Shown here one piece after another: positions 1-10,340 of a stretch of 64,000 bases of DNA. Every line of letters starts with the position of its first letter. Position 1 is the stretch's first letter. Origin of the DNA: Anadara kagoshimensis (taxonomy: Eukaryota; Mollusca; Bivalvia; Arcoida; Arcidae); the NCBI GenBank assembly GCA_021292105.1, contig CM037869.1, forward strand, positions 1,645,001-1,709,000. The letters run 5' to 3'. The notes below the pieces were generated by a model, which saw only the letters and a list, made by a program, of their open reading frames with translations, was not told the DNA's origin and ran no database searches. Made by a program: the position numbers and the translations under genes.

Positions 1-139
1 TAGAAAAATGTCCAGGGCACCACTGTCATTAGTGAAATAAAGTGACAAATTCAAATCAAAATCAGCACCTGATAGAGACATTTTGATTTAAAACAAATTA
101 AAATGAATTGTGTGAATTTATTGCCCTCGTTATTACATA
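1..139 (-). repeat. Left part of RB dispersed repeat, split by the LINE
   Basis: These bases are the reverse complement of sequence found again near 11570-11700 and 21745-21890. The match includes the stretch around the bivalve repeat text 'cagcacctgatagag' and 'ttgccctcg'. The repeat stops at the target duplication at 140-152 and resumes at 5516. The other copies are uninterrupted here, so they show the empty site. Confidence 0.75.
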
Positions 140-152
140 TTATACCAGATTT
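140..152. repeat. Left target-site duplication of the LINE insertion
   Basis: TTATACCAGATTT occurs here and again at 5516-5528, on either side of the LINE. The uninterrupted paralogue near 21735-21755 has the sequence once. One or two bases of the duplication may be shared by chance with the poly(A) end. Confidence 0.75.
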
Positions 153-260
153 TTTTTTTGGTATTAATAGTTTTTATTCCATCTTCCATATATTAAACAT
201 AATCATTTCATTAATATATAAATACACACTTTAACAGAGAAAAATATACAAATTATAAAT

Positions 261-3200
261 TCATCCATTTCTATCTAAAAGTAAATTAATAATATTCCAT
301 GATTGTCTTATGTTGTTTGCTATTTTGGGACTTAACATATATAGAGAGAACAGTTCTAATTTTCTGTAATCTTTGATTGATTGTAAAGCAATTTTATAGT
401 TTGGCCTGGTCTTTCTCAATTTACATAAGTATATGTGATTTTTGATGATCAGAAAACAGAGATTAATTATATGTTTGTTTGGATGATTTGTCAAACCAAG
501 AATAAAATGTCGTATGTTTTTGTCAATAAATAAACCACAACTATTGTAAAGGTCATCTAAAAGACCAAACCAAACCGATCGACTGTAACTACATTCATAA
601 AATAAGTGAATCAATGTTTCTTTTGTTTCAAAACAAAAAGTACACAGTTCTGTTTCTGAAAGTTTACACTTAAATAATCGATCATTTGTAAAAATTATAT
701 TATGATTGATCTTGAACTGCAAAGACTGCAACTTTGAATCGCTGGTAATAATAAAAGGCGATTTATATATCTGTTTCCAGTTTTTTTCGTGGATACTAGT
801 GTCAAGTTGTGTATGAAAAAAATCTTGTGTTTTAAAAGGGTCCTTTTTAACAGATTTTAAGAACATGTTGTAAAATATTTTTGAAACTTTGTCTTTCCAT
901 TTTAAATATTGTATATTAACATTTTTAATTTCTTTATTAAACAAATTATTTTTTAAGATATTTTTCCAGTGTTTTGGTATAGCATTTACTAGTCCCGCGT
1001 AACTCACATGATTTATTGAACAGCCGTATTTTTCGTTGCACTCTCCGCAGTTCAAGAAAAATCCATGTTCGTCAATAATATCATTAATAAAATAAATGTC
1101 ACAATCGACCATGTTCTTGAAAAATACCATTTTTTTATCAATTCTAATCTCGGGATTGTACCATAGAGGTTGGGAAATAATGTCATTCGGGGATGCAGTG
1201 AGGGATTGGTTTAATTTTGCCCAATTTTGAAAAACATCTATCCAAAAAGAATTGAATCCTGCACAACATTTTGATATGCCAATTTCCTGTAGGAAAAGTA
1301 TTTTATCTCCTCCAATTTTTTCAAGCGTATCTAACAAAAGACATTTCCAAGATGAGTTATTCAGAGGGTCAATTAGTTTTTTAATCCATGTCATTTTAAG
1401 TGCTCGATAAAAAGATTGTATATGAGGCACCCGAAGTCCGCCATGTTCCAGGTCGTTATACATAATATTTCGTTTAAGTTTATCTACTTTGCCATTCCAG
1501 ATGAAGTTAAAAATGTGTGATTGTATTTCATCTGTTATTCTTTTAGGGTGATCTGGAAGTGCCATGAAAGTTTGAATCAATATTGGTAATGCGATTGTTT
1601 TCACCACTGTGACTTTTCCCATTAAGGACAAATTTCTATAAGACCAGTTTTTGAGAACGTTTTTAAAAGAGGTAACCTTTTCAGTGTAATTCTCGATATA
1701 TATCGAGTCTGCTTGTAAATTATATTTTAGCCCTAGAAGTTTAAAAGATCCACTGTGATTCCATTTTAAACACTTTTTAGTTTGCAATTCCTCAATGCAT
1801 CCCCTCCTGGCCCCAATCCACACAACCTCGGTTTTTTCAAAGTTTGCTCTCAAACCAGAACAGTCGCCAAAATCTTCAATTATTTTAATAGCAGAGTTTA
1901 GAGATTCAGAGTCATCGTCCGGCATAAGGCTGGTATCATCTGCATACTGTCCTATAAGATATTCAGAATCGTTTATTGTGATGCCTTTTATTTTAGGGTC
2001 TTGTTTAATTGCTGCACTTAATAACTCAGCGGATATGATGAAAAGATAAGGGGAAAGTGGATCACCTTGTCTGACACCCCGTTGAATCTGGAAGAAACTA
2101 GAACAGTGACCGTTGTATTGAGTACAGCTTGTTATATCTGAATAAAAAGCAAGAAACCACTTGATGATTGAGTTCCCAAAACCAAAGAATTTAAGTGAAT
2201 TTTCAATAAAAGACCATTCTATGAAATCAAAAGCTTTTTCAAAATCAAGAAGAAGCAAAATACCTGGAATATTTTCTGTTTCTGTTTTTTCTAAAATGTC
2301 ATATACCAACCTACTTGTCTCCCCAATAAACCTCCCTTTTATAAAGCCTGTTTGTGATTCACTTATTATTGTATTAAGAACTGGTTTAATTCGGCTAGCA
2401 ATTGCTGCTGATGCAATTTTATAATCTACATTCAGTAAGGAAATCGGCCTCCAATTTTTTAAGTAAAATTTTGACTTTCCCTCCTTAGGAATACATGTGA
2501 TCACCCCCTGCCTTTGTGTAATAGAGAATTTACCATTATTATACCCATAATTTAATGATTTGACAACAAATTCTCTAATATCATTCCAAATTTTTTGTAA
2601 AATTCGATTGTAAATCCATCCATTCCTGGCGATTTTCCGTTTTTCATAAAATTCAAAGCATTTGTACATTCGAGATCTGATAGTTCCCCTTCAAGTGTCA
2701 CTGACTGTGTTTCATCAAGTTGATTTAAAAAGGCATTATTTTTATCAAAGAATATGTGATTTTTATCATTGCTCTGAAGGTTTTGGGATGTATATAAGGT
2801 TCTGTAAAAATCTCTTTGGGCATTTATTATATCAGACTGGCTATCCAATTCTGTACCATTATCAAGAATCAATTTTGGTATTGTTTTTTCCTGATATTGT
2901 CTTTTTTCTAAATTGCAAAAATATTTACTGCTTTTATCCCCCTCTATTAACCATTTTGCTTTCGATCTCATATTAATCCTCTTATTTTATCTTCTCTTAA
3001 AGTTTTTAATTCATGTTCTACATTTTCTATTTCGTCTCGAGATGATATGGCTTCATTTTCGTAAAGATTTTTAAGCTTATTTTCTAATTTAAATTCCTTT
3101 TCCATATTACTTTTCTTTTTATATGATGAATATGAAATTGTTTTTCCTCGTAAATTTAATTTAATCATTTCCCATAGTAGTTGGTCGTTTATTGAATATT

Positions 3201-4061
3201 CTGTTAGATTATTAACCGGGTTAATCAAATACTGGTTACATGTTTCTTTAATTGATTTTTTTGCAATATTTATATATTCTTGGTCATACAGTAAACCATT
3301 ATTAAATTTCCAAATACCCCTCCCTTTTACATGTTCTGAAAATTTAAGTTCTATTGTAACAGGTGAATGGTCGGACTTATAACAAGTGTCTATATCAGCA
3401 TTTACCAAAAAAGCTTGAACATCTAAGGAAATCAAAAAATAATCTAATCTACCCATTTTTTGATATTTTTCTTTTGGACCCCTCCAGGTATACCTTTTCA
3501 CATTAGGGTTTAGTTCTCTCCATATGTCTACAAGATCGAATTCGCTCATAATTTCGAGTATTTTTTGCTGAGCTTTTGGATTATTCTTATGGACATAATT
3601 AGTGGTGTCTGCCTGGTAATCAAGTGCCACATTTAAATCTCCACCTAAAATTATTGCGGTATTATTAAAAATACTAATATTATCCATAACTCGTTGATAA
3701 AATTGTGGTTGATCTGTGTTAGGACCATATACTGCCGCAAGAGTAAATCTCTTATTATGAAATTCTACATTTAAAATTAGAAAGTTTCCATTTGGATCTT
3801 GATTTCATCAATTATTTTGAATTGAAATGAATTATTAAATAAAATTGCAACTCCGCGACTGGTATGAGAGCAAAACCTGACACACCCTCCCCATTCATTT
3901 TTCCAATAACTTTCTATATCTTTCGTTGAATGTGTATCAATAAGAAAAGTTATGTCATATTTTGTTCTGCATCTATTAAAAAAATCTCGTCTCTTTATTT
4001 TATCGGAAAAAAGTCCTCTACAATTTAAGCTACCTATTTTTAGACCTGTATTACGCATCAT
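261..4061 (-). pseudogene. LINE ORF2: endonuclease, reverse transcriptase, zinc knuckle
   Basis: The protein nicks target DNA and copies the element RNA at the nick. Reading on the minus strand from ATG at 4061: the endonuclease part has GSLNCRG near 4040, AAVYGPN near 3735, GGDLNV near 3640 and SDHSP near 3370. The reverse transcriptase part has GKSPGMDGF near 2630, NWRPISLLN near 2440, GVRQGDPLSP near 2065 and YADDTSLM near 1935. A CCHC knuckle (C-x2-C-x8-H-x4-C) lies near 590-645. Three single-base-type frame changes are visible, near 3795 (after DEIK), at 2968 (between GLI and RSKAKW) and near 2592 (around FYKKF). Otherwise the frames stay open for 84 to 802 codons. The order and length match L1/Tx1-type ORF2. 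It is closest in style to Tx1/L1 rather than CR1 or jockey, but clade assignment needs a tree. Confidence 0.9.
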
Positions 4062-4218
4062 GATAAGGAATCAATAGTATTTTTGTAAAAAGGATGTAAA
4101 AATAAACTATTACTGTGAATGTAAGGAAAGGAAGATGTTTTTTTAGCTGTAATATTGGTCATCCTAATAACCCCCCTTGAAAACCTCGTCATTTACCCCC
4201 GGTGTAAGTTGAAAAAAG

Positions 4219-4251
<33 letters not shown>

Positions 4252-4441
4252 GGTAGGCTTCTAACGCTCATCAACAATAGTAAGTATCTGAGAAAATATA
4301 AGGTTAGAAAAAAATATATATAAATAACATATTACGTTAATACAAATAGCACATTCAATTCATACGCATAAAATAAAACAGTTGTGGTAACAAAGTAATA
4401 CCATTCATTTACAAATAAGTACAGTTATGATAATATTCTAT

Positions 4442-4523
<82 letters not shown>

Positions 4524-4557
4524 TTTGTTGGTGACAGAAATTGGTCCTTGATGGTTT
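4062..4557. other. Spacer in the LINE with A-tract and (TA)n
   Basis: This is the spacer between the NADAR domain and ORF2. It holds a plus-strand A-tract at 4212-4248 (with one G), a (CA)n/(TA)n microsatellite at 4443-4522 and no ORF. The A-tract is on the wrong strand to be the poly(A) tail of a retrocopied NADAR message, which argues against a processed pseudogene nested in the LINE. Confidence 0.6.
4452..4522. repeat. (TA)n microsatellite
   Basis: About 35 uninterrupted TA units, preceded by a short (CA)n run. It sits in the LINE spacer and its length is probably variable. Confidence 0.97.
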
Positions 4558-5000
4558 TTACTTAAATTTTTCATCTCTGATACACATCAGTAATTTTCCG
4601 AAGTGATTCTCTCCTGTTGCCCATCTTCCGGTTCCCCAAAACTCATGTGGTAGAGGGTGCACGATTTTGTAATTCAATGTATTGCATAGGGCCTTGCGAA
4701 ATTCTGGGACTTGTTCAAATTTTAAATTTAATATGTGTTTCATTACATCAAGTTTCTGTTTGTACCATTCGTATGAGGATTTAGATAGAGGTAAGAATTT
4801 TGATAAATACCTTGCTTGTTTTGCTTTCTGCATATAAAATATCCTTGGCTAATTGGTTATAATTAAAGAAGGAGGCCTTTCGGAATTGATACATATGTTC
4901 TGCACTTTTGAATTTTACGCCGCTTTCAATTAGGTTGCATGGATAAAAATTGGACATGATACATCTTTCCCTTTTACATTTACGCTTTTAGGAGATGAAT
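4558..5000 (-). pseudogene. NADAR-domain protein (YbiA-like), broken, inside the LINE
   Basis: NADAR domains cleave N-glycosidic bonds. Characterised members act on riboflavin-pathway intermediates (YbiA) or remove ADP-ribose from guanine in DNA. Minus-strand reading gives, in order, a VNVKGKD-like lead (about 5000-4960), SNFYPC (about 4955-4938), SAEHMYQFRKA (about 4900-4870), then from 4833 a 91-codon frame with VMKHILNLKF, FWGTGRW and the signature GENHFGKLLMCIRDE, ending at a stop at 4558. The conserved Glu of SAEH and the FWG and G-x-N motifs are present. Two frame changes are visible, near 4957 and near 4820. There is no intron across about 140 codons. A pyrimidine tract plus CAG just upstream (about 5001-5035) resembles a splice acceptor, so an exon origin is the main alternative to a LINE-borne ORF. 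Domain identity is strong; its role in the element is inference. Confidence 0.8.
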
Positions 5001-5515
5001 CTGAAGAAAGAAAAATAAAATAAAATAAATAAGTAAATAAAAACCGTCAAGACCAAGTTCTGTCCAGGTGAGTCGGGTGACATTATCGATCGCCAATATT
5101 GTATTGACCTTCCCTAATTTGCATATAAAAAATTGTGACCAGGAAGGTAGTTTGCAACCAAAGGCAATATTCACGAGTCTAAAATACACATGGCTTGGCC
5201 AACAAAACACGTGATGGCGTGAATATAAGCACATCTGTTAATAATCATGTTGTCATTTGACCTCGAACCACCTTACATAACATTATCGATCAGCATTTTT
5301 GTTGACCTTCTCAAACAGCTCATGTACACTGTAGTTTCATTATAATCTGACCTTCCTTATTAGAATAATTCCCGACATGCAATTGAATAACAAGATTTGT
5401 CATTATCTGTATTATTATAATTATTTTATAGGTAAGTTGACATTGCATTCAGTGGAATTATATAAGAAAGGGAAAGCTAGATAAGTTACTCAAATCAAAT
5501 GTTTATCTTCATTTT
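5001..5515. other. 5' region of the LINE insertion
   Basis: This stretch has no recognisable coding sequence. An 84-codon minus-strand frame at 4980-5234 has no family features. The region contains two loosely similar parts with 'acattatcgatc' (near 5078 and 5282) and is otherwise AT-rich. It may be the LINE 5' UTR or the end of a decayed ORF1. Confidence 0.4.
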
Positions 5516-5528
5516 TTATACCAGATTT
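5516..5528. repeat. Right target-site duplication of the LINE insertion
   Basis: The same 13 bases as at 140-152. RB-family sequence continues directly after it. Confidence 0.75.
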
Positions 5529-6139
5529 AATTTTACAGTTTCGACCATTAAACAGACGAATTTAAGTGAAGTCATAAGCATTAATGTCAAAGTTAAAATA
5601 ACTTTATTTATATCAAGATATCAGGCGAACATCAGATAAATAGAGTAAAAGAAAATGTATTAGTGTATTTTTGACTTTGTCTCCAACAAACATACATTAA
5701 AGCTTTCAGATTTTTAAAAATTAAGTTATTATTTGTACTATTACGAAACGACTAGTGGGAATATATGTCTAGATAGTGTGTATTGCGATGGTGATTTAAA
5801 ATGCTGATATTGACGTCAAATATATTAAAATATGATACTTTACTTTTCAAATAGAATTTATCAATTTATAATATCATGTAATAAAATAAACGTGATATTA
5901 TTTTTATTCGCTTGAGCTCATTTTCATAAATAAGACAGAACAAGTTTAGAATGTTCCATCCAGGACTTATCTAAAACCGATTTTTTCAACACTTGTTTGG
6001 TATACCCATGGGATACATGAATGTACACCAAACAGTTTCAAAGATAAAATTAAGCTCCATGTATGGGATCGATGATAAACTTTGTAATCATTAGTCCATC
6101 ACTAATATATAGATCACGTTCTGTCTCTTAACAATCTTA
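5529..6139 (+). repeat. RB dispersed repeat, continuing after the LINE
   Basis: The sequence is the reverse complement of parts of 20500-21740 and 40500-40800. Examples are the stretches around 'tttcgaccattaaac', 'gtctagatagtgtg', 'cgcttgagctcatttt' and 'atgggatcgatgataaac'. No coding sequence is visible. It leads into a reverse-transcriptase relic on the same strand. Confidence 0.7.
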
Positions 6140-6588
6140 ACAATCCTAAATTTGGAGACTATGTGAATGACATCTATCCTAGTGAGCTTGAAATAAAAGA
6201 CACGACTGATTCCTCAAGTTTTGCTTCATATTTAGACTTATACCTGACTTATGACGCACACGAAAGGCTACTTTTGAAACTTTATGACAAAAGTGATGAC
6301 TTCAATTTTTCTATTGTCAATTTTCTTTTCTATGCAGCAATATACCTGCTTCTCCTGGTTATGGTGTATTTGTTTCCCAATTAATACGCTATGGAAGAAC
6401 CTGTTCCCACTACAGGGATTTTGTACAACGAAGTAGGCTGCTTGCAAATAAATTGTTGACTCAGGGATATTGCAAGCCTAGGCTTATCAAGGCCCTTAAA
6501 ACGTTTTATGGCCGTCATCACAGTATTGTTGATACGTTTGACGTATCTGTGTCCAGAATTGCCCTGGATTTATTTGACGTCCCATAGT
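6140..6588 (+). mobile_element. Fossil retroelement fragment, reverse transcriptase C-terminus
   Basis: The conceptual product matches eight other relics in this window. It carries the conserved order IYPSELEIKDTT, SYLDLYL, KLYDK-DDFNFSIVNF and, further on, a KFYGRHHSIVD-like C-terminus. A YIDDVLS box in the sister copy near 42275 identifies the family as a reverse transcriptase. The layout (short RT, fingers-palm-thumb and little after it) and the hammerhead motifs nearby suggest a Penelope-like element, but I cannot confirm this. The copy is broken and partial. Confidence 0.75.
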
Positions 6589-6705
6589 TCCATGTTCCTT
6601 TCACACAATTTTGATTACACACGTGGTGGGCGTAGCTAGCTAAACAGGCGGTGCTTACCCTTCCGGAGCAACCGGTCTCACTTCCCTGGTGAAAGTATAC
6701 ACACA
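6573..6705 (+). repeat. T module (3'-terminal repeat of the retroelement)
   Basis: T is a module of about 210 bp that follows the stop of the reverse transcriptase relics. It also occurs alone more than 20 times in this window. Landmarks are 'catagttccatgttcc', 'attacacacgtggcgg', 'gtagctagctaaacagg', 'cttacccttccgga' and 'cctcacttccctggtgg', then 'gtcagttcca', 'tactttgcttctgga' and 'catggattagtatg'. This copy is cut after the 'cactccctgg' part. Confidence 0.8.
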
Positions 6706-6749
6706 ATATATAAAAATCTGCTTCATGTGTTAAACTTAAATTGCCAGTT

Positions 6750-6797
6750 TATACGGGAAATGTCCCGGCGCGAAGCGCCGGGAATTTCCCGTCTATA
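6750..6797. repeat. GC-rich hairpin at the head of an unclassified repeat
   Basis: TATACGGGAAATGTCCCGGCGC pairs with the following GCGCCGGGA-ATTTCCCGT-CTATA around a GAA loop, with only small bulges. A TGACGTCA palindrome follows at 6816-6823. The neighbouring sequence is AT-rich, so this GC block stands out. Confidence 0.85.
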
Positions 6798-7560
6798 GGT
6801 AACACGTATGTATTATGACGTCATAGAAAATTGTGGAAAAATTCTATAGACCGTACGTCCAAATCATTTGACGCCGCGCGTGCACCACTTTTCTCACTTT
6901 TCTCAAGGCCATTGAAGGGGTCAAATCGACAGGAAGTGAGCTCCATATGGGGGGAAATCTCGCCCGTCTCGTACATCAGAAATGAAACCAAGAAACGATT
7001 ATCGTGAAAATAATTAATTGAAACAAGTAATAATTTAAATAGGTTGATCGAATACCAAATATTTACGTTTCTTTCGCTATTCTGGCTGATCTCCAAGTGT
7101 AGCGTTTCAAGATTCGCGATGACGTGATTTCTTTTGATCGGGTCAAAGTTCAATTCAGATCGATAACCACTGTAAGCCAATCAGCGACCGACTTTCCCAC
7201 GTGCATCAACCATGATCACACAGTATACAATGCGGGAAGATACAAAATTTGCCGATTTCAAGTTAGATAAATCGATAACCATAGTTACCTGACACAAAAC
7301 TATTACGAGGTTAGCATAACCACAGTATACGGTAACTCTTTTTTTACATATAATTACCTAATTGAATCAAAATTTTGAGTGCATCTGCGACCCTCGCTGA
7401 ATGCAGTGTAAACAAAAAAAGGCGTTCGTCAGGACGGGAAAGACGTTTTCACAAACGATCGATTTTTAAGAAAAATAATAAAATGCGTTTTTCAAAAGAA
7501 TTAATTAACAGTTCGTCCCAATAATCATTTTTATGAAAATACAGATAAAATTTATTGAAT
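6798..7560. other. Unassigned sequence behind the hairpin
   Basis: The stretch holds TGACGTCA (6816-6823) and a more GC-rich block (6850-7200, with 'gccaatcagcgaccgac' near 7174). A 119-codon minus-strand frame at 6821-7180 has no recognisable features. I read it as the body of a non-coding mobile element, possibly a MITE, with the hairpin as one end. Confidence 0.4.
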
Positions 7561-8627
7561 TTATTCCGAATTTAATGTAAATATTGACAAATCCTCTTGT
7601 TTGTTTACATGTGACGTGGATATCATGATCAGCTTATCGGGCTGGACCAGGTGCTGACTAGAACTGACTTCAACTACAATGACTGCACTCATCAAAAATC
7701 TAACTTGGACATAACTGATGAGGAAACTGTACATGTTGTGCAATGAGATGGACCGCTGTCCCAAAAAGTTGTGATGAAAATAACAATAATAAAACAGTAA
7801 TGTTGAGTTAAGCAGCTGACTGTAGTTGTGATCCACTTGGATAAGGTCTGAATTGAATCCTTGAAAACCTCCAGGGATGGCGACTGGACTACAGATGCTG
7901 GCAGGGAATTCCAATAATTTAGTTCTCGGAATGAATATAAAAATTTTAACTAGGGTAAAATCAACATTACCTTCTTCAATATCCCAGACTTGACTCTCGA
8001 AAAAAAGTTGGTATAAGTGAATAAATGCCAATTTCCACTCCATCATCCACATAAGCGGCCATTTCAATATAAATCTTAAAGCACCATCTTTGTAGTATAT
8101 CATCCCAGAATGTTTCATTTCAATTTAGGTGAATAATGAATAATCTTGACTGGGGTAAAAAAAAACTCCAACCCACCATCCTAGAATTAACCGTCTCGAT
8201 ATAAGTGAAAAAAGCATTTTCAACTCTCCGGGGCTGGGGCTCTTCATGCAGTGAAACTTAAAGGGGCTGGGCTAAAATTAACATTATTTCGGTACAAGCC
8301 TGTCAAGTTTTAATCATATCATTTAATGGTCTGTGCTTTAGAAAATTCTCATCATGGTACTATATGCCTGTGAATGTTGAAGGTGCAAGAGGAGCTTACC
8401 CTCATACCACTGTATTAATATCGGGTTGTGGGTTAAAGGTGCTGCCTAACAGAGTCGCAGACAAGCATTCCACTCCCAATTAATATAATTCTATAACCAG
8501 TCGATAACCTATCCTTTCAGCCAAATGTGGCTTGCAAAATGAGGAAGCAGTAACTCAAATTTTGAAGTATTTCATGTATAACACAAGTCAGGTTGGAACC
8601 AAAAACCTTCCACTCTCCAAGAGGATG
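7561..8627. other. Unassigned sequence with one 185-codon minus frame
   Basis: The minus-strand frame 8118-7561 is open for 185 codons. Its composition (many F, Y, L, H) and lack of any motif do not support a gene. The plus strand shows no better frame. The rest (8120-8627) has no ORF and no repeat that I recognise. Confidence 0.4.
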
Positions 8628-8800
8628 CTATACCGGTGTAGCTAGCTAACAGAAGGTGCTATCCCTTCCAGAAAACTCGGTCTCACTTCCCTGGTGGAAG
8701 TTCGCGTGTTTAACCTAACTTGTCAGTTTCAAAGTTTTTTTTTTTACTTTACTCCCGGATTGTGATTTGGACATGGATAAGTATGTTTGTTTTTCATTGG
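8628..8800 (+). repeat. T module
   Basis: Landmarks 'gtgtagctagctaacag', 'ctcacttccctggtgg', 'aacctaacttgtcag' and 'gatttggacatggat' are present in order. No reverse transcriptase remnant precedes it. Confidence 0.8.
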
Positions 8801-9118
8801 TATAACTGCTTCATTAATTGAATGGGGCAATCTTGAACTGTGATATGATACACATCTTGTTTAAGAAACAGGAGTAGTTATTTATGCAATCATAAATCAG
8901 TAGATTAAATTATTCACATGGTATGGTAAAAGGTTATTTAAGATGAGAAGACATTACAACGTGAGAATGTTGTCGTGGTATGGATTAGTATATTCACTAT
9001 ATTGGGTAATTGAATAGCCTTTTGTGTCCTGGAAAGATCATACCAAAACTCAGTTCTGTGTGACAGAACATGATTAAAGAAACTCGGCGGTAGTTAACTA
9101 TAGTCAGTCCCACTAGTA
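8801..9118. other. Unassigned AT-rich sequence
   Basis: No ORF, RNA gene or repeat that I recognise. Confidence 0.4.
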
Positions 9119-9418
9119 TGGGTGTGGAAGCGCGTGGTCTAGTGGTTAAAGCGTTGGACTCATGATTCGAAGGTCGTGGGTTCGATCCCTGGACCGGGCG
9201 ATGTGTTGTGTCCTTGAGCAAGACACTTAATTTCACGTTGTTCCAGTTCACTCAGCTGAAAAATAAATGAGTACCAGCAAAATGCTGGGGGTTAACCCTG
9301 CGATAGACCGGCGTCCCATTCAGGGGAGAGTCTTGTACTCTCAGTCGCTTAACGCCACCGAAACCGGGATAAGCTCCGGTCTGGGACAGACTTTAACTTT
9401 AACTTTAACTAGTATATG
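9119..9418 (+). mobile_element. tRNA-derived SINE
   Basis: The head resembles a tRNA: an A box (TGGTCTAGTGGTT, about 9135-9147) and a B box (GGGTTCGATCC, 9178-9188) at normal spacing form an internal RNA polymerase III promoter. The body has 'tgtccttgagcaagacac' and 'accggcgtcccat', a central domain known from several mollusc and other invertebrate SINEs. The 3' end is a short tandem tail of TTTAAC units (about 9392-9413). SINEs are copied by LINE machinery in trans. No clear target duplication was found. The minus-strand frame over it is a shadow. Confidence 0.88.
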
Positions 9419-9452
9419 GTGAGACAAAACAATGTGTGCCACCCCTTTTTTG

Positions 9453-9478
9453 GGTGTGTGTGTTGGTGTGTGTGTGTG
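9453..9478. repeat. (GT)n microsatellite
   Basis: Short imperfect GT run directly before the next T module. Confidence 0.9.
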
Positions 9479-9540
9479 CACAATAACCCGATAATAAATT
9501 TGGACATTTCCCGGGATAGGCAATGCCTATTTTCATATTA

Positions 9541-10117
9541 TATTTAACGTCCCATAGTTCAATGTTTCCGTTCATTTTCAATTTTGATTGTACACATGGC
9601 GGACGTAACTAGCCAAACAAAAAGTGTTTACCCATCCGGAACACCCGGCTTCACTTCCCGTTTGAAAGTATAACGTTTGTAAATTAATTGGGTAGTTAAA
9701 AGAATTTACTTTGTTTAATAGAATTGTGATTTTGATATGGATTAATTTCTTTGTATTTTAATAAATAACATACGCATTCATTATATTTTTCTTCAAACAG
9801 TAAAAGATTCAGTATTTTTTATATTTTTTCGATGGACATATGATATTGAGATCAACAGATGCGTTTGGTCGACGCGGTCTATTTGAGCGGCTGCTAAATA
9901 ATAGAAACAAACATACTAATCCATGATCAAATTACAATCCAGAAGCAAAGTAAAAACTTTGAAACTGACAAGTTAGGTTAGACACGTGAACTTCCATCAG
10001 GGACGTGATGCCGGGTGCACCGGAAAAGTAAGCACCTCCTGTTAAGCTATCTACACCCGCCACGTGTTTAATCAAAATTGTTTAAAAAAAACATGGAACT
10101 ATGGAATGTTAAACATA
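9541..10117. mobile_element. Foldback composite: two T modules in inverted orientation
   Basis: A plus-strand T module (9541-9740) and a minus-strand T module (9905-10117) face each other around a spacer of about 165 bp that contains 'tggtcgacgcggtctattt'. The same arrangement, including the spacer, recurs at 27437-27955 and, inverted, at 28545-29106. A repeated fixed arrangement means the composite moves or is copied as a unit. No ORF is present, so it is non-autonomous. Confidence 0.75.
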
Positions 10118-10340
10118 TCCAGGGCAATCCTGGACACAGAGACATGAAACTTATACTAATACATGTACATTGTTTATACCTCTCTCTGTCTTCATCAAAC
10201 ACAGACCTGTCCTTTTTCTGTTGGCGTCCATCTCATAAATATCTTAAATATAACAAAAGGGGCAACTTCAATTTTCCAAAATCCACCTACGGCAACTATT
10301 TGAACCTCGCCAAGTGTAAAATTGAAATTGAAAATGGAAA
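10118..10340 (-). mobile_element. Probable decayed reverse transcriptase remnant
   Basis: The minus strand contains a DANRK-like piece near 10225 and continues from a T module, as in the better-preserved relics near 57.9-58.0 kb. The same segment is found at 27956-28175. It is too decayed for a firm call. Confidence 0.4.

Larger units (their letters stand above)
153..5515 (-). mobile_element. L1/Tx1-like non-LTR retrotransposon (LINE), about 5.36 kb
   Basis: Everything between the two 13-bp duplications appears to be one insertion on the minus strand. The T-run at 151-159 is the poly(A) tail at the 3' end, and the 5' end lies at about 5515. In transcript order it contains 5' sequence, a NADAR domain (about 5000-4558), a (TA)n tract, an A-tract, then an apurinic-type endonuclease, reverse transcriptase and a C-terminal zinc knuckle (4061-261). 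The ORF2 size (about 1,267 codons) and order fit the L1/Tx1 group; the motifs seen (NWRPISLLN, YADD, CCHC) agree. The copy is broken by at least three frameshifts in ORF2 but has few stops, so it looks fairly young. Confidence 0.85.

Noticed and set aside
4212-4248. Poly(A) tail of a NADAR processed pseudogene
   Set aside because: The A-run is on the plus strand while NADAR is on the minus strand, so it is on the wrong strand.
4980-5234. 84-codon frame as the LINE ORF1
   Set aside because: No coiled coil, RRM or zinc knuckle; hydrophobic, low-complexity C-terminus.
7706-7740. Another hammerhead (ACTGATGAGGAAACTG)
   Set aside because: The core octamer is there, but no second GAAA core, stem III or stem I partner follows. 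Chance match.
7561-8118. 185-codon minus-strand gene
   Set aside because: No motif, no splice or start context, and a composition typical of AT-rich noise.
9134-9190. Functional tRNA gene
   Set aside because: A and B boxes are present but the cloverleaf is not kept and the sequence continues as a SINE body.
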